From an uncultured bacterium (GTDB taxonomy: Bacteria > Bacteroidota > Bacteroidia > Bacteroidales > Marinifilaceae): a stretch of 35,285 nucleotides of DNA. The stretch's first letter is position 1; each line of letters begins with the position of its first letter. The stretch is from contig CAJMSX010000041.1 in NCBI GenBank assembly GCA_905216195.1, positions 1 to 35,285 of the forward strand. Reading direction: 5' to 3'. This document shows, in pieces, positions 8,789-17,138 of the stretch. The translations under genes and the position numbers were made by a program. The notes under the pieces were generated by a model. The model had not been told where the DNA came from. It was given only the letters and a program-made list of their open reading frames with translations, and searched no databases.

Positions 8789-9030
8789 AAAATTGAATAC
8801 AATAGCTCTTCTCATTAACCGTCCGGACAAGAACGGTAGGGCATTCCGTTCCCATATTCAGCCGAAACACACATAGGAAAAAGTAAAAGCTTTAATGGTA
8901 AGGATCACTTTACCGGCATACAAGAAAAAAAGGCGTAGTTCATTCTTACTGAGAATTACTATTTACATACATTTGCATGTCAGGCAGATGTAAATCCAAA
9001 ACTATAACTCTAAGAGGACATTCATAACTT

Positions 9031-9555
9031 ATGAAACCGATACTATTCATTTTATCCGGCCTGCCGGGTACAGGCAAATCCACTCTTTCTCAGTTTCTTG
9101 CAAAGAAATATAAAGCATTATACCTTCGTATAGACACTTTAGAACAGGGATTAAAAGAATTATGCCATTATCCGGTGACAGGAGAAGGCTATGAGTTAGC
9201 GTATCGGATAGCTTCCGACAATTTAAAATTAGGGATCCCTGTTATAGCTGATTCCTGTAATCCAATCCCGTTTACCCGTAAAAAATGGGAAGACACAGCT
9301 TTGCACACTAATAGTCTTTTCGTCAATATAGAAATTGTATGTTCAGATAAAAAAGAACACAAAAAGCGGATAGAAACAAGAGTCTCCGAAGTGGAAAATT
9401 TAAAGTTACCCACCTGGGAAGAAGTTGAGCACCGGGAATATTATCCCTGGAAAGATAAGAGAATATTAATCGATACAGCCCATAAAACTATTGAAAGGGC
9501 TACAGAAGAAATCTCTGAAAAATTATCCTTGTTTTTCGAAGAAGAAATAATATAG
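9031..9555 (+). CDS. P-loop AAA/zeta-like small-molecule kinase
   Basis: A 174-residue cytoplasmic NTPase with Walker A GLPGTGKST (residues 10-18) directly after the first strand (PILFILS), a lid-like basic segment around KKRIETRVSEVENLKLP (about 111-127), and a terminal RILIDTAHKTIERATEEI strand-helix, as in gluconate-kinase, chloramphenicol-phosphotransferase and zeta-like kinases. The substrate cannot be read from the sequence. Its base composition is clearly richer in A and T than the surrounding genes, and it is flanked by a repeat and a gene fragment, both hints of recent transfer. Confidence 0.7.
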   Translation: MKPILFILSGLPGTGKSTLSQFLAKKYKALYLRIDTLEQGLKELCHYPVTGEGYELAYRIASDNLKLGIPVIADSCNPIPFTRKKWEDTALHTNSLFVNIEIVCSDKKEHKKRIETRVSEVENLKLPTWEEVEHREYYPWKDKRILIDTAHKTIERATEEISEKLSLFFEEEII

Positions 9556-9562
9556 TTTTACG

Positions 9563-9700
9563 GGCGCTGTTAGGAAATAATGCTTGTGCTTTTGCATATT
9601 CAATGGAGCGCCGGGAAAAATCCCCGCCTGTGAGAGTATAGCCGGCCTTGGCAAACCGTTCGGTATAGAAGCCGGGGCCTCCACTCAAATCCAGCAGAAA
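9563..9700 (-). pseudogene. SAM-dependent methyltransferase fragment
   Basis: About 45 minus-strand codons, beginning near LLDLSGGPGFYTERFAKAG and continuing TLTGGDFSRRSIEYAKAQA, match motif I (the SAM-binding glycine loop) and post-I of class I methyltransferases. Stop codons lie in frame just upstream and there is no start codon; the match ends near FPNSA, close to the end of the kinase gene. The motif-I position usually read as DLGCGPG here is DLSGGPG. It is a remnant of a gene that would normally be some 250 codons long. Confidence 0.65.
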
Positions 9701-9747
9701 TTTTTATTACTTTCCCTTTGTTATGGTCCTATAGCGAAATAAAATAC

Positions 9748-10242
9748 TTATAACCGCCACCACACGGTTTCCCGACGCTTGATTTCGGTAAATCCGCAAT
9801 GTTGCAGTATACGTTGTGAAGCGAAGCCGTCAAGATCGGTTTCTGCCAGGATGTGGGAGACATTATCTTGGGTCAGAGCCCATTTACACAGAGTTTGTAC
9901 CGCTTCCGTCATATAACCCTGATGTTCAAACTCTTTTCCTAACCCATAGCCAATTTCAACCTCTTGCTTAGCGTCCGGGATGCCCTTAAAATCAGCACTG
10001 CCCACGACCACCCGGTCGGTTTTACGAATCAGGAACCAGAAACTATGCCATAAATAATCGTCCGGATTTTTTTCCGTTATTTCCAATTGTTCTTTTACTA
10101 TGGTGAAGAAGAGACCTTCCATCGGTTCCGCCCGGTAAACACATTTCAACTCCTGTTCAAGGGCCGGGAGGTCCTCCGTCCATTTTCTTAACTGAAGGGG
10201 AAGCAAAGGGACTAACTCAAGACGTTCCGTTTCCAGTATCAT
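9748..10242 (-). CDS. GNAT-family N-acetyltransferase (RimJ/RimL type)
   Basis: A 164-residue protein opening with ETERLELVPL, the usual start of RimJ/RimL-like acetyltransferases, and containing GSADFKG, the central strand VEIGYGLG and the acetyl-CoA loop region EFEHQGYMTEAVQTLCKWA (about 112-130), then the terminal ILQHCGFTEIKRRE. The acceptor (protein N-terminus, antibiotic or metabolite) is unknown. Its start overlaps the stop of the upstream VOC gene by one base (TAATG), so the two are translationally coupled. Confidence 0.85.
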   Translation of the reverse strand: MILETERLELVPLLPLQLRKWTEDLPALEQELKCVYRAEPMEGLFFTIVKEQLEITEKNPDDYLWHSFWFLIRKTDRVVVGSADFKGIPDAKQEVEIGYGLGKEFEHQGYMTEAVQTLCKWALTQDNVSHILAETDLDGFASQRILQHCGFTEIKRRETVWWRL

Positions 10243-10670
10243 TATAACAATGCAAAATGAGCGCTTTCAAAAACGGGTTCCATCCGGCATAGGCAGAAAG
10301 GGTGCCCGGCGGGGTCGAGCATGACTCTCCAACCGTCTGAGAAGTGCTCCTTTGCGATGGAGGCACCGCAATGCAGGGCATGTTGCACGGCGGCCTCCAA
10401 ATCGTTGACGGCGAAATCCAGGTGGGCCATTTGCTGTTGCGCTCCGGGCTGTGCCGGCCATACGGGCGGTATATAATCGGGGTTCCGTTGAAAAGTTATG
10501 CCGGGATATGTACCTTGTCCCGTTCCGGGTGCTCCTAAACATGCATAATCTTCGTCATGGTACGGAATTTCCCAATGAAGCAAATCTGCATAAAACTTCG
10601 CTAATTCGTAGGGATTGATACAATCCACCGTAAAGGCGTACATCTTGATTTTTAATTCTTTGTTTATCAT
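10242..10670 (-). CDS. VOC-family (glyoxalase/bleomycin-resistance-like) protein
   Basis: A 142-residue protein with two beta-alpha-beta-beta-beta modules of the vicinal-oxygen-chelate fold: an N-terminal half starting at YAFTVDCINPYELAKFYADLL and a C-terminal half at AHLDFAVNDLEAAVQHALHCGA ending in VMLDPAGHPFCLCR. Close relatives are annotated as glyoxalase-like or bleomycin-binding proteins; no substrate can be named. Translation could start at 10670 or at the ATG nine codons later (10643), which is where the fold begins. It forms a two-gene operon with the GNAT gene. Confidence 0.8.
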   Translation of the reverse strand: MINKELKIKMYAFTVDCINPYELAKFYADLLHWEIPYHDEDYACLGAPGTGQGTYPGITFQRNPDYIPPVWPAQPGAQQQMAHLDFAVNDLEAAVQHALHCGASIAKEHFSDGWRVMLDPAGHPFCLCRMEPVFESAHFALL

Positions 10671-10921
10671 TTTAAGGCTTCCTGTTATTTATTTCGGTTT
10701 GAATAAAATGTTCTCTTCCGTCTTTTGCCGGTTGTGGTTAAGTATTTAAACGGAGTAAAGAATACGGTATCCGGTCCATTGTAGGGAGAAGTGGCTTTAC
10801 CCCGGAACAAAGTAATAAATATAATACATTTTTGTCATCGGCAGACTTTTTATTCCACCGTTTCTTATAATATGGCAGGAACTTTTAAAATAAAGTGACT
10901 TTGTATAAACCGGACGACCAT
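10671..10921. other. intergenic region, no gene
   Basis: AT-rich spacer between the VOC gene and the end of the DUF418 gene, both on the minus strand. A minus-strand TTACTTTG near 10816, one mismatch from TAnnTTTG, is a weak promoter candidate for the VOC-GNAT pair. No coding frame or repeat copy is evident. Confidence 0.35.
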
Positions 10922-12103
10922 TCACTTGCCTGTCCCCAGCCACGTCCATTTATGCCAAATACTTTCCAACGGTCCTTGCTTATGCCTCTGTAACCACCAT
11001 TTGCAGAACTGTATCTGTAACAAGAACAGCATCAAACCGATAAGGAGGCTTAAGGCATATCCGCAATAAGGAGCCAGGTACAGCCCGAACGGAAAATAAA
11101 TGAACGCACCCAAAACAGACTGGCTGATATAGTTGGTCAAGCTCATCTTGCCATAAAAACGCAGGTTGGAAACTGCCTTTTTAAAAGCTTCTTTCTGATA
11201 GAGAAGCACAAAGGAAGCCACCAGCACAATGGTGAAAGCAAATTTCTGCCACATATCAAAAGCCGTACCGGCTGTATTCCGTACAAGAATGCTGCCGCTT
11301 GCCATAAGCAATTCCTTTAACTGGAAAAGAGGCGCATAAGCAATGGCGGAAATGATAAGGGCTTTTACCCAAAAACGCAAATGAGACTCAGAAACGACAA
11401 ATAATTGTTTTCTGCCAATATACAACCCTACCAGAAACAATCCGGCAGTCTGCCAGAAACGCCCGGCACCTACAGCCCACAGTAGGCTTGCTTTCTGCCC
11501 CAGAGTGACATTTCCACTCAGAAATTCCAGAAAATTCCCTGCTTTCGTATAACCTGCCACTTCGTCATACATCCTGCCTATGCCTAAATCGGGCAAAGTG
11601 TAGGCAGGATTAAAGAGGCTCATTATATAATGATACCATTCCAATGGTTGCAACAAAAGAATAATTGCCGTCATCAGGACAGCCTTGTCACTCCATTTGC
11701 GCACCAGGAACAGCACAATACCGACTACCACGAACAACAACAATACATCCCCCGCCGGAAAGAAAGCAGCATTCAAAGTTGCAAATCCTGCCAATAACAA
11801 CAAACGCCAAAGAAAACGGTAGCCGAAATCTTTTCCTTTTTTTTGCCGGTTAGCATACTGGATGTAGAACGTAAAGCCGAACAATAAAGCAAAGATGGCA
11901 TAGGCTTTCCCGGCAAAAAGTGAAAATATAATATTGAAAATCCCATCGTTCAATACTCCGAGCCAATCGGGTTGTGCTGTAGGATAGACAGGAAAGATGA
12001 AGTGTTCCAGATTGTGCACTAAAAGAATGGCCATGACTGCAAACCCCCGGAGGGCATCCACTACTTCGATACGGGGTGTTATTCCTGATAATTGTTTTTC
12101 CAT
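10922..12103 (-). CDS. DUF418-family membrane protein (YeiB-like)
   Basis: A 393-residue polytopic membrane protein. It opens with the heparan-acetyltransferase-like RIEVVDALRGFAVMAILLVH and ends with the DUF418 hallmark HKQGPLESIWHKWTW; about nine or ten hydrophobic segments lie between. The family is common in bacteria and its function is not established, although a link to acyl-group transport or transfer has been proposed for related proteins. It stands alone on the minus strand with its own -7 box at 12195-12202. Confidence 0.85.
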   Translation of the reverse strand: MEKQLSGITPRIEVVDALRGFAVMAILLVHNLEHFIFPVYPTAQPDWLGVLNDGIFNIIFSLFAGKAYAIFALLFGFTFYIQYANRQKKGKDFGYRFLWRLLLLAGFATLNAAFFPAGDVLLLFVVVGIVLFLVRKWSDKAVLMTAIILLLQPLEWYHYIMSLFNPAYTLPDLGIGRMYDEVAGYTKAGNFLEFLSGNVTLGQKASLLWAVGAGRFWQTAGLFLVGLYIGRKQLFVVSESHLRFWVKALIISAIAYAPLFQLKELLMASGSILVRNTAGTAFDMWQKFAFTIVLVASFVLLYQKEAFKKAVSNLRFYGKMSLTNYISQSVLGAFIYFPFGLYLAPYCGYALSLLIGLMLFLLQIQFCKWWLQRHKQGPLESIWHKWTWLGTGK

Positions 12104-12194
12104 GGATAATTATTGTCTGTTTACTATGCGTTAAATCGGTGGGCGGGTTTCTCAAAATAGTAATAAGAAAGCAGGCTCATTCCGATTGTGGCTA

Positions 12195-12202
12195 CAAAGA
12201 TA
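12195..12202 (-). promoter_or_regulatory. -7 promoter box for the DUF418 gene
   Basis: Reads TATCTTTG on the minus strand, a perfect TAnnTTTG box, about 92 bases upstream of the DUF418 start. Confidence 0.55.
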
Positions 12203-12215
12203 GCAGGAATATCGT

Positions 12216-12632
12216 TCTTTTTTATCCGGGTGCTAAAATACGGTTCTTTTCGGGGATACTGTTCATGCGGACATACAAGAAGGAGGCCAAATGTGGGGGC
12301 GGCCAGGATGACCCGAATGCCCGGTTGACTCCGGCAGCGGATGAAGCCCAGCAGAACGCCTTGTTTATTTTCACACAGGACTGGAGTAACCTCCGGCCAT
12401 AAAGCTGCACCTGAAAGGCACGGATTTCCAGTTGAAGGTCTGGGAAGCCCTGCTCAGGATTCCGGCGGGCGGACTGACGACTTACGGAGATATAACCACC
12501 GCAATCCATAATCCCCGGGCCTGCCGGGCTGTCGGAAGGGTTGTCGGCGAAAACCCCGTGACTTTTCTTATACCCTGCCACCGGGTTATCCGCTTTTCCG
12601 GAGAATTGGGTAACTACCACTGGGGAGAAATA
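12216..12632 (+). pseudogene. methylated-DNA-protein-cysteine methyltransferase (Ogt/Ada C-terminal type), broken
   Basis: Two frames carry one gene. The first ends QQNALFIFTQDWSNL and the next continues IKLHLKGTDFQLKVWEALL, GGLTTYGD and then the active-site motif IPCHRVI (acceptor cysteine intact). Loss of one C at 12391-12397 (CTCCGGCC where CTCCCGGCC would restore NLPAIKLH) shifts the frame. The protein also stops matching after GNYHWG, at about 12627; the usual last helix with GWEA is gone. Sequence upstream of about 12216 is not recognisable, so an N-terminal AraC-like part, if ever present, is lost. The left boundary is approximate. Confidence 0.75.
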
Positions 12633-12814
12633 TTTTTTATAGTGGTCATCTCTGTACTAAAATCCCGGAAGAAAATGTGGATTTAACCAAATGCTCTCCA
12701 GTTGGGGGAGACATACACAAAAACACTTTAAAATTTGGATGCCGTGGGGATTTGTCCCACCTTTGCAGCGACACAACGAAAAGAAACGTTTTGTAATCCT
12801 CATCGGAGGGCTGG

Positions 12815-12870
12815 ACAGAATGCCGGACAAGATGACTGGGTAAAACCAATCAGCTTGCCCGGCATTTTGT
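12815..12870. other. long imperfect palindrome in the leader of the MATE gene
   Basis: A hairpin of more than 20 base pairs: ACA-G-AATGCCGG, CAAG, TGACTGG on the left arm pair with CCAATCA, CTTG, CCGGCATT-TTGT on the right, with isolated mismatches and the loop GTAAAA. It is followed by TTTTG and ends 34 bases before the MATE ATG. A smaller GTGGG/CCCAC hairpin lies at about 12752-12770, beside a CACCTTTG box resembling a -7 element. It may be an attenuator for the pump gene, the terminator of the broken ogt gene, or a mobile palindrome. I saw no second copy in the window. Confidence 0.55.
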
Positions 12871-12903
12871 TTTGTCACGGAAAATGTATATTAACTTCTA
12901 AAA

Positions 12904-14270
12904 ATGAAAGAAATGAAAAGAGATGCCATTGAATTGAGTACGCTAAACGTATTTGCGTTGTTCAGGAAGTATTTCATTCCTACCTTGTTCGGAATATTTA
13001 GTATGTCAGCGGTAACCGCCATCGACGGCATTTTTGTGGGGCAGGGCGTCGGCAGCGACGGGATTGCAGCCGTAAACATCAGTATTCCTTTGCTCATGCT
13101 CTTTACCGGTGTTGAGCTGATGATCGGAGCGGGCTGCTCTGTGGTGGCTTCCATCCAGCTTTCCGGAGGGAAATGCAAAGCCGCGCAGCTCAATGTCACA
13201 CAGGCTCTCTTGTTTGCCGGCCTGATTGCTACCCTGCCGACCGGGTTGATAGTGGCGTTTCCGGAAAGAATCGTAAAACTGCTGGGGGCTTCGGACTATT
13301 TGTTACCGATGGCCACCGATTATTTACTATGGTTCGTTCCGTCCTAGATCTTTCAGATATGGATTTCCATTTCCCTGTTCATCATCCGGCTGGACGGTGC
13401 GCCGAAATTAGCGATGACGTGCAACCTGATTTCGGCCGTCATCAATATTGCACTGGACTGGCTGTTTATCTTTCTTTTCGGTTGGGGGGTGAAGGGAGCC
13501 GCCCTGGCTACATCAGTCAGCATTGCTGTCGGGGGAACGGTGGCTATGATTTATCTGATGTTTTATGCTCGTCATCTGCGGTTCTCCCGATAAAATGGAG
13601 TGCAAAGAGCTTGCGCTTGTTTATCCGCAACATCGGTTACCAATGCCATATCGGTTCTTCTGCCTTACTGGCTAAAGCAACCTTAGCTACGCTGATGTTT
13701 ATGGGAAATCAGATTTTTATGGAATATTCAGGGGAAGACGGTGTTGGGGCATTCGGCATCGCCTGCTATTACATTCCTTTTGTGTTTATGGCCGGCAATG
13801 CTATTGCGCAGTCGGCCCAGCCGATTATCAGTTATAATTTCAGTTTGGGGCACAGGATGCGTGTACGGCATACGGGAAAGATCACCTTGCTGGCCTCTTT
13901 CCTTTGCGGCATAATCATCACCTTCCTGTTTACGTTTTGCCCACATATTTTAGTGGGGCTGTTTGTTCATACGGACAGCGCGGCGGCGCGGGTTGCAATA
14001 ACGGGGTTTATCTTTTTTATCCTTAACCTTTCCGTCATAGGATATTACCAAAGTGTAGAGCGGATAAAACCCGCTACTTTTTTCGCCCTGTTGCGGGGGT
14101 TTATCTTTCTGATACCCTGCTTTATCCTGTTGCCGGAAGTTGCGGGAACAAACGGGATCTGGCTTGCATTGTCCCTATCCGAGCTATTGACTACCTCTGC
14201 AATCGTCGTTTTCTATATCATCTGCCACTGTTCTGAGTTAATTCCTTTCCGGTCACGACTGAAATGCTGA
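12904..14270 (+). pseudogene. MATE-family efflux transporter, nonsense and frameshift
   Basis: The 12-segment multidrug/sodium (proton) antiporter frame begins MKEMKRDAIELSTLNVFALF and runs through FGIFSMSAVTAIDGIFVGQG, a MATE N-lobe signature. Codon 148 is TAG (13345-13347), where a leucine is expected (PS-L-IFQIWISISLF). The frame then continues to LRFSR and stops at 13591; the rest (IKWSAKSLRLFIRNIGYQ onward to FRSRLKC) is in another frame, so about one base is missing between 13570 and 13590. Both lobes are otherwise complete, including the C-lobe AQSAQPIISYNFSLG. With two independent lesions it is unlikely to make a working pump. Confidence 0.85.
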
Positions 14271-14294
14271 GATATTGAGGAGGGAGTGTCATTC

Positions 14295-14319
14295 TGAACT
14301 GCCCCCCAAAAGTTGTACA
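14295..14319. mobile_element. possible IS3-family terminal-repeat remnant
   Basis: The segment beginning TGAACTGCCCCCC and followed by AAAAGTTGTACA resembles the terminal inverted repeats of IS3-family (IS150-like) elements, which commonly read TGnACTGnnCCCnnAAAGTT. No matching second end and no transposase is present nearby, so at most this is a scar. Confidence 0.3.
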
Positions 14320-14340
14320 TTCAATTATCAAATTATCTTG

Positions 14341-14370
14341 AAAGAGTTCGGTATTGCACCGGGCTCTTTT
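14341..14370. terminator. hairpin between convergent MATE and PfpI genes
   Basis: AAAGAG-TT-CGGT and ACCG-GG-CTCTTT form a 12-pair stem (two central U-G wobbles on the plus strand) around a 5-base loop, followed by TTTT. It sits in the gap between two convergent genes and could end transcripts from both sides. Confidence 0.55.
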
Positions 14371-14434
14371 CCTGAGGGTGTATCACACTATATACTAAAT
14401 GTACCATAGGTTCAGTTGTTTCAGAGTGTCGCCT

Positions 14435-15028
14435 TTATGCCGGGCAGAATCCGTTTTTATAAAACGAATAACTTTCCTCTATCACTTCGGGGGTATCGGC
14501 TTGCAGGACATATAGTATCTCCTTGCAAAATTCCAGTGGACCCGTACCCTCGGCCGTAACGATATTCCCGTCGCGGACAGCCTGTTTTTCGATGTAATGC
14601 GTCTCGCCCGTATATCCGTCCCCGGCATATTGTTTAAGGTAGTCGAGCGTATTGCTGGTATGCTTTACATTGTTGAGGAAACCGTACATGCCGAGGAAAA
14701 CGGAAGCATTGCAGATTCCGGCTACCAGTTTCTTTTCCCGTACGGCTTTTTCCACCAACGGTACCAGCGATGCGGCCTCCGGCGAGAACCAGTTCATACC
14801 GCCGATCAACACCAGTCCTGCATAATCTTCCGGCAAATCTTCCGGACTGTAATCGGGCAGTACCTTCAAGCCTCCGAGTGACATAATCGGCTCTTTGCTC
14901 AGTGACAGATATTTCGCTTTATAGTTGACAGGGCTTCCGGGTTTTACTCCCAGATTCAGGCACGTAGCGATATATGCCCCTTCCCAGTCGGCAAATTCAT
15001 TTAATACTACAAAAATAACTTCTTTCAT
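14435..15028 (-). CDS. DJ-1/PfpI-family protein
   Basis: A 197-residue cytoplasmic protein with the flavodoxin-like DJ-1/PfpI fold: N-terminal strand KEVIFVVLNEFADWEG with the usual acidic residue E16, GLVLIGGMNWF, and the nucleophile elbow VAGICNASVFLG with C106. Members act as glyoxalases, chaperones or amidases; the type cannot be told from sequence. The frame is open upstream to a TTG at 15085, but that lies inside a -7 box, so the ATG at 15028 is taken as the start. Confidence 0.85.
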   Translation of the reverse strand: MKEVIFVVLNEFADWEGAYIATCLNLGVKPGSPVNYKAKYLSLSKEPIMSLGGLKVLPDYSPEDLPEDYAGLVLIGGMNWFSPEAASLVPLVEKAVREKKLVAGICNASVFLGMYGFLNNVKHTSNTLDYLKQYAGDGYTGETHYIEKQAVRDGNIVTAEGTGPLEFCKEILYVLQADTPEVIEESYSFYKNGFCPA

Positions 15029-15082
15029 ATACTTTTCGTTTTGATAATACAGGCAGGTACGGGCCTGTTCCGTTTGGGAAAG

Positions 15083-15090
15083 CAAAGATA
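15083..15090 (-). promoter_or_regulatory. -7 promoter box for the DJ-1/PfpI gene
   Basis: Minus-strand TATCTTTG, a perfect TAnnTTTG box, 55 bases before the ATG at 15028. Confidence 0.6.
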
Positions 15091-15349
15091 GGTTTTATTT
15101 GTTACCCATACGGCCCAGTTACAGTTTAATATTCTGAAGACTTTCTCTACCTATCGTTATGCGGTTAACCCTGCTACGGCACTCGATATTGCTTTTTCCG
15201 GATATTGTATGTCTGTACGGCAAAGATAGGTTCAGATTATCAGACGACTTGTCCTTTCTTGCTAAGAGTTTGCAGGACATATTCCCGTAAACGATGGACA
15301 GGATACCCGAAAAATACAAGCTGAGCGCCTGATTATTCACATATTTTTG
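15091..15349. other. intergenic region with a second promoter-like box
   Basis: No convincing gene. A minus-strand TATCTTTG at 15221-15228 repeats the CCTATCTTTGC context of the 15083 box, but no plausible gene follows it before the DJ-1/PfpI gene, so it is either a second promoter for that gene or a relic of a lost one. At 15350-15357 a plus-strand TATTTTCG may serve the exported-protein gene at 15381. Confidence 0.35.
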
Positions 15350-15380
15350 TATTTTCGCATGTATAAAACGATTACAAACT

Positions 15381-16514
15381 ATGAAAACAAGGCTGATTCT
15401 GTATTTTTTGCTTACTTTTTTACCCTTTACCGCTTTGGCGCAGTTGACGTGGGAACATCAGATTGAAGCGGTCAATCAATGGAAGGAGCTATTGAAAAAC
15501 AGGAAAATCGAAGAATTGAGTGCCCGGGTGGAATATCCGCTGATCCGACAGAATCCGCTGTGGGACATTACGGATGCTGCCGACTTTCAGAAGCGTTTCG
15601 ACGAAATTTTCGACGAAGAACTGATTCAGGAAATTCTCCGTTCCGACCCCACAAGCGAAGATTGGTATGGCAGGCATGAGGTGTTTTTTAAAGACGGTAC
15701 GATCAGGCTTGACCAGAACTGTGAAAAGCTGGTGGGCATCGGCGGGATGTCGAAGACCGAAGAACGGATTGCCGCTCAGATGAGACCCCTCAATGAGAAG
15801 GAAATCCTGGAGAAAGTACTCCTCCAGCTCGGATATTCCGAAGACCGGATATACGACCGTTTTCTCAAAATCCGCAAACTTCCTTACGATGAAACGACGT
15901 CGGCGGTCATTCTTCCGGTCATCCGCGAGTTCGGGGATTACAATGACCATGTGCTTGATGCCTGTGTGTTATTGGTGCAGAATTTGGGCGGTAAGATACT
16001 GGAAAAATACTACGAAGAGAGTGCCTGGGTTTCGGATGCCAGCGGAGACGGTGAATCGGAGATTTTTGATATTCAGTTTGATTTTGCGCCTTTTATCGTC
16101 CGCCCGGAGCAAAGGGCTTTCGGGGTGAAGGTACTCTATATGAGCAGCAGTATGCTGAATCATTGGACTGCGGATGAGTTGGCGTTGTTTCTGCCGGATA
16201 GAATGAACAGAAAACTTTGTAAAATACTCAGCAATTTTGAAGTTTCCTCCCGTGCACAGGAAGGGGATGATCCGGACGCCGGCATCTATAGAGAGGCTAA
16301 AACGATTTTGATTATATCCGGCAAAACGGGGTATGACGGTTATGCGGATATTATTGCAAAGGAAAGGGTGAAAAGAATCAAAGAATCGCGGGACAGTAAC
16401 GGCGAGGTTCACGTGGATTCGGAGGAAGACCTGACCGCCAAGGAAGGGGGAAGCCGGGTATTGAAGTTTGACGGGCACGTCTATGTGGACCCGTGGGCAG
16501 ATGGGGACATTTAA
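15381..16514 (+). CDS. exported protein of unknown function
   Basis: A 377-residue protein with an N-terminal signal peptide (MKTRLILYFLLTFLPFTALA, cleavage likely after A20) and no membrane segment after it, so it is probably periplasmic. The body is acidic and mostly helical at the start (WEHQIEAVNQWKELLKNRKIEELSA), with a mixed region around FDIQFDFAPFIVRPEQRAFGVKVLYMS. I do not recognise a domain. The gene stands alone, with a large hairpin directly after it at 16525. Confidence 0.75.
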   Translation: MKTRLILYFLLTFLPFTALAQLTWEHQIEAVNQWKELLKNRKIEELSARVEYPLIRQNPLWDITDAADFQKRFDEIFDEELIQEILRSDPTSEDWYGRHEVFFKDGTIRLDQNCEKLVGIGGMSKTEERIAAQMRPLNEKEILEKVLLQLGYSEDRIYDRFLKIRKLPYDETTSAVILPVIREFGDYNDHVLDACVLLVQNLGGKILEKYYEESAWVSDASGDGESEIFDIQFDFAPFIVRPEQRAFGVKVLYMSSSMLNHWTADELALFLPDRMNRKLCKILSNFEVSSRAQEGDDPDAGIYREAKTILIISGKTGYDGYADIIAKERVKRIKESRDSNGEVHVDSEEDLTAKEGGSRVLKFDGHVYVDPWADGDI

Positions 16515-16524
16515 GTGTTAGCCC

Positions 16525-16578
16525 ACAGGGAAACGAATGGTCCGGGCAACCCGGCGCGATTCGTTTCCGCCTTCCTGT
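16525..16578. terminator. large stem-loop between convergent genes
   Basis: GGAAACGAAT (16529-16538) pairs with ATTCGTTTCC (16559-16568), with an inner stem CCGGG-caa-CCCGG (16542-16554) and outer ACAG/CTGT pairs. It starts 11 bases after the stop of the exported-protein gene and lies before the convergent cupin gene. No T-run follows directly. Confidence 0.6.
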
Positions 16579-16594
16579 AAACGGCTCCGTGGTG

Positions 16595-16633
16595 AAAATA
16601 GCCCGAAAGATACGTCCCCGTGGTTTATTTTTA
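16595..16633. repeat. intergenic CGTCCCC repeat, long form (B)
   Basis: Left arm AAAATAGCCCGAAAGA, core TACGTCCCCGTGG, right arm TTTATTTTTAC. The last bases (16631-16633) supply the TAA stop of the cupin gene on the minus strand. Confidence 0.75.
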
Positions 16634-17041
16634 CAACAAATTCTCTCGTTCGGTCATTTCGGCATCGGTCATGGTGTATCCCTCCAGACTGCCGTTCTTC
16701 GCCTGGATGCAGAGGTAGGTCATCGGTCCGGCCGAGGTACATTTGAGATTGCGGTCGCAGCCCGGAGCTACCCGGATAACGGAACCTTCGGCTATATCGA
16801 AGACCTCGTCGTTTACCTGAAATCTGCCTGTACCGGAGAGGATGATGTAGTTTTCCTCGTTAGACTTGTGGCTGTGAAAGAAAGGCACCGCTGCTCCCGG
16901 AAGAAGCATTCCGAATGAGATTTCGCACGAAGTGGCTTCAGTAGACTCTTTAACGAACTGTTTTCCCTCGAAGCCTTTGAGGGAACCGACCGACGCATGG
17001 GCGTATTTTTCACCCTTACTCATGATTTTAATTTCGCTCAT
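16631..17041 (-). CDS. small cupin-domain protein
   Basis: A single-domain cupin of 136 residues. Cupin motif 1 is seen as PFFHSHKSNEENYIILSGTG (about 53-72, with the usual two histidines and a glutamate) and motif 2 as the FDIAEGSVIRVAPGCDRNLK region. Such proteins bind a metal and often isomerise or sense small ligands; the ligand is unknown. It diverges from an HxlR-type regulator at 17185, a classic regulator-target arrangement. A -7-like box (TATCTTCG on the minus strand, 17105-17112) precedes it. Confidence 0.85.
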   Translation of the reverse strand: MSEIKIMSKGEKYAHASVGSLKGFEGKQFVKESTEATSCEISFGMLLPGAAVPFFHSHKSNEENYIILSGTGRFQVNDEVFDIAEGSVIRVAPGCDRNLKCTSAGPMTYLCIQAKNGSLEGYTMTDAEMTERENLL

Positions 17042-17104
17042 ATTCTTTAATTTTAATCAGGTTGATTAACTTTGCCATGAAAACTCACTTTCATTTTGAT
17101 AGTG

Positions 17105-17112
17105 CGAAGATA
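17105..17112 (-). promoter_or_regulatory. -7-like box for the cupin gene
   Basis: Minus-strand TATCTTCG, one mismatch from TAnnTTTG, 64 bases before the cupin ATG and about 27 bases from the candidate operator at 17139. Confidence 0.45.
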
Positions 17113-17138
17113 ATGCTTTAGAATTTAATATACAAGAA

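Noticed and set aside
9500..9562. The methyltransferase frame continuing into the kinase gene's 3' end
   Set aside because: After FPNSA the minus-strand frame is only the complement of the kinase coding sequence and no longer matches methyltransferases.
14295..14370. A complete insertion sequence
   Set aside because: Only one IS3-like end is visible, with no transposase frame or second end; at most a scar.
15119..15340. A 73-residue minus-strand gene upstream of the DJ-1/PfpI gene
   Set aside because: No motif or signal; a -7-like box lies inside it and the composition looks non-coding.
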